IMG/VR virus record: IMGVR_UViG_3300045996_000539
Coordinates: 1 to 28,021 of that record
Reading direction: 5' to 3' (one strand)
Length of the DNA: 28,021 nucleotides
Source of the DNA: a virus
Shown: one piece after another, positions 22,054-28,021 of the stretch
Layout of the letters: every line of letters starts with the position of its first letter
Numbering within the stretch: the stretch's first letter is position 1
Notes under the pieces: generated by a model
What the model was told of the DNA's origin: nothing
What the model saw: the letters and a program-made list of their open reading frames with translations, nothing else
The model's database searches: none
Made by a program: the position numbers and the translations under genes

Positions 22054-24503
22054 TTCTCATCTCCTAGTTCTGTATCAGGCACGCTAAGGATACGGTAACA
22101 CTTTCCATGGAAGCTAAAATCTTTGACCGCCTTGCTCTTCTCGACCTCAGCAAGATAACCCATGTCGATAAAAGCTTGGATTGTCAGATTAAGTGCCTGA
22201 ACTGCACCGCCACGGAATTTGTTGAAGGCCATGCTGCCGCGCGTATATACCTGAAGGTATTCGCGAGTGACAATGCGCTGGTCTTTGAAACGTTGGTCTT
22301 TGGCACGACCTTCAGGTAGGTCGTTATGAACATAATGTTTAAGAACCGACGACATTTTACGATGCCGTGATTGATCGGTAGTGCCCACATCGCCAGCCTC
22401 CAGGCGTCCCTTCATAATAGCAATATCGCGCCGAACAACGTCAATAGCCCATGTAATGTGATCAACGCTAATTGTAGGATAGAGATGGTGGTCGGCTACT
22501 GCCAACAATGCTGCTAGACGCATCGATTTGAGTGCAGCACGATTCCACATCTGTCGGAAAGATTCATTCTGTGAGCCGCGAATCTGTGCAGTACATTCAT
22601 CACTGAACTCTTGCATTAGATATGCAGCTTCTTCAGTTCGTCCAACTTGCATGCTCGGGGCGGTAAACGTAGCCACGCGATGGGCGGCAGTGCAGATATT
22701 AGATAGAACTTCAACGAGTGCTGAGTCAGGTACAATGACAATGTTCCTGTTCTCGTCGGGACGATCGCCAGTATACTCAATTGACAGGAAACGTGATAAG
22801 AAACCGTCTTCCATCATGTTCTCGGTAAGCGCTTCATAGAACGTACTAGGCGTAGTTTCACCGATCATACTGTATGCTACGCCAGTAACTGACTGGGCGT
22901 TGTTGTCAGCCTGCGAATAACGGATGCCACCAACAATAGACGAAGGCGCAGACTTCTGGTAAAGATTCGTCATTACCTGACGCAATGTGGTCATAGCCTG
23001 GTCGCGTCCGTCTTCCGACTTAGCCATGCGTTTGAGTTTGTGTCCCCATTCGCCTGAAATGTTAACGAATGACGATTGCGTAGCAGTATATTTAGTCAGT
23101 GCAGGACCTGACGCAAAATCGTCAAAGCACACATGATTAGCAAACGGTGGATTCTGTTTCGTAACTTCTTTGACCAATAGGCTTAAGCCTGTGTTCATTG
23201 CTTCTTTACCAATGGCACTTCGAGCAACAAGGACAACGTACATATTCAGGCCTGACATAGGAATATGCCAAGCTTTACCGCACAAGCCTGCGAGCAAGCC
23301 AATTGCAGTGACAACCGATACCTCTTTAACTGGCAAAAATGAGCTACGATACACGAATTGCGCAATGCGTCCCGCTACACCGGGTGGCCATGCAATACCG
23401 TCCTCCCCTGCAGCAACAACGGTAGCGTGCACGGGTGCAGCACGCGCTAGCGCCGCTGCAGTGTTAGGGAGTTGCGCTACAGGTACAGCCTGGCCCGGCA
23501 CCTGTAATGGCACGATTTCAGTAGGGCCTTGTTGATCACCTTGAATACGTGCTAGTTCTTCTGCAGCAAGTTGCGTTTGACGGTCACGAACCATAGCTTC
23601 AGCTGCAATGGTGATAGCGCTAAACTCAACCGCCTGTTCATTTCTCATACGGTTTCGGATCGTACGCAGCGTATAGTTTAAGAAACGATCATCTTTAGTA
23701 GCCTTATCTCGTTTTCCTAAACCCGATTCACGAAACAACCGTCGGCATTGCGCGTTAGAAGGGCTGTAGAAGGTAAACATTGACATGAGTGCAAGGTCGG
23801 CTTCCGACTGTGAAGGATAACCCATATCCTCCCAGTCACCCTTCCAAAGCTTAAGGAATTTTTCTGCATTCTCTGCCCTAATGGCAGTTTTTAGAACATA
23901 GAAATCATCAGCTTGTTCGGCCTCTTCCGTCAATACTACGTCGTCTGCAATGCCCTTCGGACGAATAAATTCAGCAAAGCTCTTGATCATGAGCTCGCGA
24001 TCTTCAATAGCTTTAGCGTTTACCACATCTCCTGTGGTAATCATAAACCGGTCCTGGCTGTAGACCTCGATACCCTTGCGCCTTACACCTTCACCGATTT
24101 TACCACGAACCCAAACATGCAAACCTTTACCGGATGCAGAAGACTCGCTGTAGCTGTCGAATTGACGGAAATAAGTATAATAGGTTTCAATCTCTTCTCG
24201 TGTGGTCCATGTATCAGGTTTAGTGGGAGCGTTCTGTGCGTCTTTAACGTCAAAGTCAATGCAAGTAAAAGGGTCTTCTTCATGCAGCATATAGCCAACA
24301 TGCAGACCCCTGGCGTGAGCAGCATTAGCCGCCTGCTCGAATGACATCCATGTTCCGGGTTGGGTGGAAGAAGCAAGGTAGAAACGCCCACTGTCATCTA
24401 TACCGAGCGGCTCTTTGCCTTTCTCAGAATACATGCCAGGAGAGGCTGCTACGCACCACTGATCACGGCTACGGAGGTCCCAAGGAATTTGGGCCCAATT
24501 CAT
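22050..24503 (-). CDS. Primase-helicase (AEP-like primase + DUF3987-like ATPase)
   Basis: An 817-residue protein. The N-terminal domain carries CIDFDVKD with D83 and D85, SASGKGLHVWVRG with H129 and YSQDRFMITTGDV, the pattern of archaeo-eukaryotic primase/PrimPol proteins. After a linker the C-terminal part has ARSAIGKEA (427-435), a Walker A-like loop with Glu instead of Ser/Thr, then NLYQKSAPSSIVGG and GVAYSMIGETTPSTFYEALT, seen in DUF3987-type phage replication proteins. It probably primes and may unwind the replication fork. The ATG lacks a strong ribosome site and lies 3 nt after the HTH gene stop. Confidence 0.8.
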   Translation of the reverse strand: MNWAQIPWDLRSRDQWCVAASPGMYSEKGKEPLGIDDSGRFYLASSTQPGTWMSFEQAANAAHARGLHVGYMLHEEDPFTCIDFDVKDAQNAPTKPDTWTTREEIETYYTYFRQFDSYSESSASGKGLHVWVRGKIGEGVRRKGIEVYSQDRFMITTGDVVNAKAIEDRELMIKSFAEFIRPKGIADDVVLTEEAEQADDFYVLKTAIRAENAEKFLKLWKGDWEDMGYPSQSEADLALMSMFTFYSPSNAQCRRLFRESGLGKRDKATKDDRFLNYTLRTIRNRMRNEQAVEFSAITIAAEAMVRDRQTQLAAEELARIQGDQQGPTEIVPLQVPGQAVPVAQLPNTAAALARAAPVHATVVAAGEDGIAWPPGVAGRIAQFVYRSSFLPVKEVSVVTAIGLLAGLCGKAWHIPMSGLNMYVVLVARSAIGKEAMNTGLSLLVKEVTKQNPPFANHVCFDDFASGPALTKYTATQSSFVNISGEWGHKLKRMAKSEDGRDQAMTTLRQVMTNLYQKSAPSSIVGGIRYSQADNNAQSVTGVAYSMIGETTPSTFYEALTENMMEDGFLSRFLSIEYTGDRPDENRNIVIVPDSALVEVLSNICTAAHRVATFTAPSMQVGRTEEAAYLMQEFSDECTAQIRGSQNESFRQMWNRAALKSMRLAALLAVADHHLYPTISVDHITWAIDVVRRDIAIMKGRLEAGDVGTTDQSRHRKMSSVLKHYVHNDLPEGRAKDQRFKDQRIVTREYLQVYTRGSMAFNKFRGGAVQALNLTIQAFIDMGYLAEVEKSKAVKDFSFHGKCYRILSVPDTELGDEK

Positions 24504-24506
24504 AGT

Positions 24507-24725
24507 TTAGATCCCGATGCGCGCGTTCCGTTTCTTTTGCCAAGCGTCAACGTAAGGTTCGATGAAGGCACGCTTCCAAATAGTCAAGTGACTCTCCACC
24601 ATAATCGGATCAGGCAATATATCTTTTTTTCGTGCCTGAATAATAGCCGCTCGAGTGACACCGAGCCTACGAGCAATTTCGCTCGAGGTCACATAAGTTG
24701 CTTCAAACTCTTGTTGTGCTGTCAT
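24507..24725 (-). CDS. Small helix-turn-helix protein
   Basis: A 72-residue protein with a clear HTH, TYVTSSEIARRLGVTRAAII, followed by QARKKDILPDPI and a WKRAFIEPYVDAWQ helix, typical of excisionase/MerR-type DNA-binding proteins. The frame begins at ATG 24761, but a promoter-like pair ends directly before it, so ATG 24725, preceded by GGTGG, is preferred. It could be a regulator of the block or a component for DNA binding during replication initiation, given the primase gene 3 nt downstream. Function inferred from fold only. Confidence 0.7.
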   Translation of the reverse strand: MTAQQEFEATYVTSSEIARRLGVTRAAIIQARKKDILPDPIMVESHLTIWKRAFIEPYVDAWQKKRNARIGI

Positions 24726-24761
24726 ACGCTGCCACCAGACTTGAACTGTAAGCGAGCGCAT

Positions 24762-24790
24762 AGCATAAACGGTCGCAAACTACATTGCAA
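24762..24790 (-). promoter_or_regulatory. Candidate promoter for the HTH-primase genes
   Basis: On the minus strand TTGCAA (24785-24790) and TATGCT (24762-24767) are separated by 17 nt. Transcription would start a few bases into the upstream ATG of the HTH gene, arguing for the second ATG as start. Confidence 0.4.
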
Positions 24791-24824
24791 TGGCAGTTAT
24801 TTGGAGTCAGCAGAATTTTCCTGC

Positions 24825-25103
24825 TTACTTAGGAAATGAATCAGGTGCCTCAACACCATCGGGTACTTTGAGGCCTACGCGTTCAAAGCCAAGAATGAAC
24901 CCTTCATTTCCTGAGGGTGGGGCAATCACGTTATCGCCAAGTTTTACCATCCGAAGGCGCTTTTCGTGAATAGCAGTCATGAGCGCGTAGCTGGCGTTAA
25001 TGCCTACGGCCTTGGTAACTGCTTCGCCAACAGCCTTACCGGCATCCTGGGCACGGACACAATTAGCCATCCACGTCTCAAGATCGAGAATAAGATCGTC
25101 CAT
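24825..25103 (-). CDS. Hypothetical protein (92 aa)
   Basis: A 92-residue soluble protein: an amphipathic helix at the N-terminus (MDDLILDLETWMANCVRAQ), a GKAVGEAVTKAVGINASY segment, then a mixed C-terminal part with APPSGNEGFILGFERVGL. The ATG follows a strong AGGAGGGG site. I do not recognise the family. It lies between two small membrane-protein genes and the HTH gene in the same transcription direction. Confidence 0.65.
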   Translation of the reverse strand: MDDLILDLETWMANCVRAQDAGKAVGEAVTKAVGINASYALMTAIHEKRLRMVKLGDNVIAPPSGNEGFILGFERVGLKVPDGVEAPDSFPK

Positions 25104-25111
25104 AACCCCTC

Positions 25112-25228
25112 CTAAAGACTGAAACAGAACACCACCAATACCACGACCAGCACCCCAAACACAAGCTTTTCAACCGTGTTGAATGCCTGAGGCTCGTCAG
25201 GATCACGTCTCCACTTGCGACGTCTCAT
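25112..25228 (-). CDS. Small membrane protein B (38 aa)
   Basis: A 38-residue frame: basic N-terminus (MRRRKWRRDPDEPQAFNTVE), then a hydrophobic stretch LVFGVLVVVLVVFCFSL that forms one transmembrane helix with the basic end in the cytoplasm. Its ATG overlaps the stop of protein A as ATGA, so the two are translationally coupled. No family is recognised; small size and membrane nature would fit an inhibitor, holin partner or regulator. Confidence 0.55.
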   Translation of the reverse strand: MRRRKWRRDPDEPQAFNTVEKLVFGVLVVVLVVFCFSL

Positions 25229-25362
25229 TTGCGCCAATCCTCCAACCACCATTGAATCTTCAATTTACACCACCAGACAGCAATGCAAATTCCATAGACG
25301 ATGGTGAATCCAAACATGAACGAAAACACTACAATTCCAATTGCAATGAAAATATAATCCAT
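25225..25362 (-). CDS. Small membrane protein A (45 aa)
   Basis: A 45-residue frame: MDYIFIAIGIVVFSFMFGFT and IVYGICIAVWW, then a charged WWLEDWRK end. One long transmembrane segment covers residues 3-30. Its ATG overlaps the stop of the UvrD-like gene (TGATG), and a GGAGGTGG site lies upstream, so it is probably real. It is coupled to protein B by a 4-nt overlap. No family is recognised. Confidence 0.6.
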   Translation of the reverse strand: MDYIFIAIGIVVFSFMFGFTIVYGICIAVWWCKLKIQWWLEDWRK

Positions 25363-26891
25363 CACGCCACCTCCGGAAGATACATGGTTGCGTTCATGGC
25401 GCGGGTGTACGCTACATATTCGAGGTTCGATTCCTGTTCACGCATCCACGGCTTGCGAGCCCAAGGGGATGGCATGCGATCGGGGCAGTAAATGACCACA
25501 TTCTCCCATTCGCGGCCCTTCGCCTTATGGATGCTCGACAGGCAGAGCGTGTTGTCCTCGTCCTGGAACAACGCTTCCACTCGGGCAATAAGACCGTCAA
25601 TAGTCCGCATTGTCTCAGGCAGATTATCGATAAGTACGAAGATGCACTCCGCCTTATCGGCAACCGCTGCAGCCTTATCTTCTTTCTCTTTGAGAAGCAA
25701 CGCCTCGACCTCACGGTCGCGCCAATTCTCGACAAGACCTTTCAGTTGCTCGAGGTTCTGCGCCTCCATACGCTTGATAAGCGTGATTAGTCCTTTACCG
25801 ATCTCGCTACCGAGCACATGGCAAGGACGACCTTTACCAATAAGCTTGAAGGCCAGGCTCACCATCGGGGCGACATTACGGCACAGGACCGCATCACGCT
25901 CGGCAGCGATTTCCATCAAATCTTCGAACTTAATGTCAAATTCGTCACCGTGGCGATTACCTTCGTAGACCTCGAAATAAGGCACCAAGGACTTGACCTT
26001 CGGGACAATTGCCTGTGGGCAACGATAGCTGACGTTCAACATAAGATCGATACAACGGAACTCTTTCTTGATAATTTCCATAGCATCGTTTGTGGCGCCA
26101 GTGAACCCGAAGATAGCCTGCTTCGGATCACCAACGAAGAACGCGCGCGAGGTGTTCTTCATCATACGCGCAACCATCACACGACGGACGCGGTTCATGT
26201 CTTGCGCCTCATCAGTAATAATGATGTCTTCCTTCCACAGATTCAGATCCAGGTACAAAGGCATGTAAATCATATCATCGAAATCGTAGACACCTTCGTC
26301 ACGGCAGACCTTGATGCTCTTAGCCAAGAGCGCCTTAGCAAGATGCAACGCACGGTCCATCTTTGCGTCCTTGGACTCAAGCATCATATCGTGATGTTCG
26401 ACGATCTCCATGAAATTTTCAGCTGACGCTTCTGCGACGCCCGGAATACCAAGACCGCCGCCTTTTGCATACTTCACGAGATCCACTACGAACTTAGTGT
26501 AAAGGAACTGTTCTTCGTCCGAGAGAACGGTACGGAGGATGTTACGCAGTTTGTGTTCATTCTTCTCACCGTTTATCCCCTTGCGCTTGAAGTAATAACG
26601 CAGCGCAGAGAATCCAACTGAGTGGAAGGTCGACACAAAGACGTTAGGAAATTTTCGTCCCATTTCTTCTTCGAGCTCGATAACCTTCCCGCGCAAGTCT
26701 TTGACGATACGGTTGCCGAACGAAAGCATCTTGACGGTCTTTGTCGGATCGATGAGGGGGAGGGCGCGGATGCAAGTTGTGGACTTGCCGCTGCCTGCGA
26801 CTGCGATGAGGTTACAGTTGCCTTTGCCGTTGACAACGAAGTCAAAGAACTTCTGTTGAAGTTCTGACGGCACAAATTCGCGCTTAGCCAT
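25362..26891 (-). CDS. UvrD/PcrA-like SF1 DNA helicase
   Basis: A 509-residue superfamily 1 helicase, shorter than UvrD (about 720). Seen in order: Walker A AVAGSGKST (30-38), motif Ia STFHSVGFSAL, motif II DEAQDMN, motif III VGDPKQAIFGFTGA, motif IV NVSYRCP, motif V SSIHKAKGREWENV and motif VI VAYTRAMNA. It unwinds DNA 3'-5' in the known family and probably serves replication, repair or recombination here. GGAAAGGA precedes the ATG, after a candidate promoter at 26936-26963. It heads a group that includes the small membrane genes. Confidence 0.9.
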   Translation of the reverse strand: MAKREFVPSELQQKFFDFVVNGKGNCNLIAVAGSGKSTTCIRALPLIDPTKTVKMLSFGNRIVKDLRGKVIELEEEMGRKFPNVFVSTFHSVGFSALRYYFKRKGINGEKNEHKLRNILRTVLSDEEQFLYTKFVVDLVKYAKGGGLGIPGVAEASAENFMEIVEHHDMMLESKDAKMDRALHLAKALLAKSIKVCRDEGVYDFDDMIYMPLYLDLNLWKEDIIITDEAQDMNRVRRVMVARMMKNTSRAFFVGDPKQAIFGFTGATNDAMEIIKKEFRCIDLMLNVSYRCPQAIVPKVKSLVPYFEVYEGNRHGDEFDIKFEDLMEIAAERDAVLCRNVAPMVSLAFKLIGKGRPCHVLGSEIGKGLITLIKRMEAQNLEQLKGLVENWRDREVEALLLKEKEDKAAAVADKAECIFVLIDNLPETMRTIDGLIARVEALFQDEDNTLCLSSIHKAKGREWENVVIYCPDRMPSPWARKPWMREQESNLEYVAYTRAMNATMYLPEVA

Positions 26892-26935
26892 TGTATTCCT
26901 TTCCGGGGCCGGTGCGATGCCCGCTTAACAACTGT

Positions 26936-26963
26936 ATACTAACACAAGCGCCAAGTTATGCAA
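26936..26963 (-). promoter_or_regulatory. Candidate promoter for the UvrD-like gene
   Basis: On the minus strand TTGCAT (26958-26963) and TAGTAT (26936-26941) are 16 nt apart, similar to the promoter candidate at 27285-27313. The -35 lies at the end of the upstream gene. Confidence 0.45.
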
Positions 26964-27147
26964 ATGATTTTTGTAAGAAGCCAGTGAGCTTATCCAAAAA
27001 CTGATCGTAGTCTTTCATCGGGTCTGTCTCGCGCATCCCGAATCGATAGTGTTTATAAACCCATCCCTGTAAAGGAACGTTCCTTACCATTCCCACAACG
27101 CGATCATCAACTTTAACCGCGCCGTCTTTAGTGATGTGGATGTTCAC
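26956..27147 (-). CDS. Hypothetical protein (63 aa)
   Basis: A 63-residue protein starting at GTG 27147, with AAGGG six bases upstream and the start overlapping the stop of the membrane protein gene upstream (TTGTGA). The N-terminal part (MNIHITKDGAVKVDDRVVG) reads as a small beta hairpin, and the C-terminal half is helical (DYDQFLDKLTGFLQKSFA). No family is recognised. It is the second gene of the early block. Confidence 0.65.
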   Translation of the reverse strand: MNIHITKDGAVKVDDRVVGMVRNVPLQGWVYKHYRFGMRETDPMKDYDQFLDKLTGFLQKSFA

Positions 27148-27257
27148 AATTTCCCTTGGTAAAGTTGAATTAGATCGTAGACTGCCATTGTAACAACCGC
27201 GAGCATGAAGATAAACATCAAAAACGCGGCGGTGAATTCAAATATATCCTTCAACAT
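27144..27257 (-). CDS. Small membrane protein (37 aa)
   Basis: A 37-residue frame, the first gene of the minus-strand block: MLKDIFEFTAAFLMFIFMLA, then VVTMAVYDLIQLYQGKL. One hydrophobic helix covers residues 5-27. An AAGAGG-type site precedes the ATG, a candidate promoter lies at 27285-27313, and the stop overlaps the next gene start, all supporting a real gene. No family is recognised. Confidence 0.6.
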   Translation of the reverse strand: MLKDIFEFTAAFLMFIFMLAVVTMAVYDLIQLYQGKL

Positions 27258-27284
27258 GGTTGGCCTCTTGCAGTTAACGCGCGT

Positions 27285-27313
27285 ATACTATTGCACACTC
27301 ACGCATATTGCAA
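27285..27313 (-). promoter_or_regulatory. Candidate early promoter of the minus-strand block
   Basis: On the minus strand TTGCAA (27308-27313) and TAGTAT (27285-27290) are 17 nt apart, directly downstream of the terminator hairpins and about 30 nt before the first small gene. The placement makes it the best promoter candidate of the window. Confidence 0.5.
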
Positions 27314-27326
27314 GCGAAAATAAAGT

Positions 27327-27378
27327 GCGCGGAGCCGATACACGTCGCGGGGGATAAGGCGACAATTCGGCTCCGCGC
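27327..27378 (-). terminator. Terminator with 12-bp stem after the beta-helix gene
   Basis: GCGCGGAGCCGA (27327-27338) and TCGGCTCCGCGC (27367-27378) pair perfectly; the 28-nt loop holds a further GTCGC/GCGAC stem. On the minus strand ACTTTATTTT follows, so this can end transcription of the upstream minus-strand gene. The large structured loop is unusual. Confidence 0.6.
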
Positions 27379-27405
27379 CCCATCTAAGGTGGGTCCTTAG
27401 ATGGG
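27379..27405. terminator. Second hairpin, 11-bp perfect stem
   Basis: CCCATCTAAGG (27379-27389) and CCTTAGATGGG (27395-27405) pair perfectly around a 5-nt loop. The T-rich side (TTTACTTA) is on the plus strand, so it fits a plus-strand terminator or a structured 3' end for the minus-strand gene. Confidence 0.55.
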
Positions 27406-27406
27406 T

Positions 27407-28021
27407 TTACTTACGGACACGCATCGGACTAGTTGCTGCACTGCCGTAGTAAGAGCAATGTCCATCTTTTTCAATCACATTTGCGTGGCCAGAAAGTAGA
27501 TAAAGACAGGGTTTCCCGTAAGTCACCCATTGCCCACCTTCGAAAGCACGGTAGCAAGTAGACCCATCTGAACTAACTTCGTTGCCCACAAGCAAAGATC
27601 CATAACCGTTGCTCGGAATGACGAACAATGCCTCTCCTGTATTCTCTCCGTTGTTTGCAGCGGCGTAGCGCAATCCGTCGGGTGCAAGCACTCCACCCTC
27701 CGCGTTAAGGACGAATGATCCAAATTGGACATTCGTACTATACGTGCATCTCAAACCTGCTCCCTTATTGCGTGAGAAGTTTGGGTGCATGATGTTTATG
27801 TTCGAGATAATTCCGTTGTGCTCGCCTGTCGTATAAGTATGACTTGTATCCATTCCATGCGAACGATGGTTCTCCGCATGGACGTTCTCGAGGTAGCTCT
27901 CAAACACTGCACCTTCTAAGACGACTCCGCGAGTTGCATAGTGCGTGTAGACGTCGGCGATTTTGGATTTGTAAAAGCTTCCTGGATCGCCTTCTGGTGC
28001 AGAAATCTTTAGACAAGCTCC
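27407..28021 (-). CDS. Beta-helix tail spike-like protein, C-terminal part (partial)
   Basis: The frame is open to the right edge (205 residues visible), so the GTG at 27907 is not the true start. The visible part has short repeated strands with Gly/Asn turns (VYTHYATRGVVLEGAVFESY, EHNGIISNINIMHPNFSR, a GSFVLNAEGGVLAPDGLRY block), the look of a right-handed beta-helix as in phage spikes or pectate-lyase-like proteins. The C-terminus (SYYGSAATSPMRVRK) may be a cap. It probably belongs to the virion or acts on surface polysaccharide. It differs from the spike at 4542-5411 in sequence. Confidence 0.55.
   Translation of the reverse strand, partial: GACLKISAPEGDPGSFYKSKIADVYTHYATRGVVLEGAVFESYLENVHAENHRSHGMDTSHTYTTGEHNGIISNINIMHPNFSRNKGAGLRCTYSTNVQFGSFVLNAEGGVLAPDGLRYAAANNGENTGEALFVIPSNGYGSLLVGNEVSSDGSTCYRAFEGGQWVTYGKPCLYLLSGHANVIEKDGHCSYYGSAATSPMRVRK

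Noticed and set aside
24726-24761. Upstream ATG (24761) as start of the HTH gene
   Set aside because: A well-spaced promoter candidate ends directly before this ATG, so it would lie at or before the transcript start, and it lacks a ribosome site.
1-28021. CRISPR array, insertion sequence, integrase or attachment site
   Set aside because: No regularly spaced repeats, transposase or integrase motifs were seen on either strand.

Overview
This window is a stretch of a tailed double-stranded DNA phage genome (Caudoviricetes, probably a siphovirus; a prophage cannot be excluded, but no bacterial gene, integrase or repressor is visible). Reasons: a tape-measure C-terminus followed by tail-tip proteins, a phage replication and recombination set, dense packing with 1-4 nt start/stop overlaps, and many small genes. 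The host cannot be named from the sequence; the families suggest a proteobacterial phage, but this is inference.

Layout. (1) 1-5411, plus strand: end of the tape measure, tail hub/tip protein, two further tail proteins, a 56-residue protein and a beta-helix spike-like protein that is visibly richer in G+C than its neighbours. (2) 5412-5446: a strong hairpin between convergent transcription units. (3) 27257 down to 5452, minus strand: one long replication, recombination and DNA-modification block. In transcription order it holds small membrane proteins, a UvrD-like helicase, an HTH protein, a primase-helicase, a tandem MazG, a DUF7173-like protein, an ATP-dependent DNA ligase, a Sak4-like ATPase, a DUF669 ssDNA-binding-like protein with a Pro/Ala tail, a RecB/Cas4-like nuclease, an SF2 helicase, two proteins sharing a C-terminal domain, then QueE, QueC, QueD, FolE, a small membrane protein, a DpdA-like transglycosylase, an 85-residue protein, a sliding-clamp-like protein, a family B DNA polymerase and a third member of the shared-domain family. 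(4) 27313-28021: terminator hairpins and the 3' part of another beta-helix protein on the minus strand.

How it works together. FolE, QueD, QueE and QueC make preQ0 from GTP. The DpdA-like protein would exchange guanine for this base in phage DNA, which is known to shield phage DNA from restriction enzymes. No QueF-like, Gat-QueC or amidotransferase gene is visible here, so 2'-deoxy-preQ0 is the simplest prediction. Polymerase and clamp genes overlap and follow the DpdA gene directly.

The most unusual signal is non-coding. A composite motif (GCGGGGTTG, then CACCGC, on the minus strand) occurs in the leaders of queE, queD and the RecB-like nuclease. In the queE leader, two identical 9-nt segments compete for one complement, which looks like a switch or attenuator. 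Other points are a C-terminal domain present in three proteins, a QueC lacking most of its zinc cysteines, a DpdA start codon inside a 9-bp inverted repeat next to a promoter-like sequence, and a family of TTGC-type promoter candidates.
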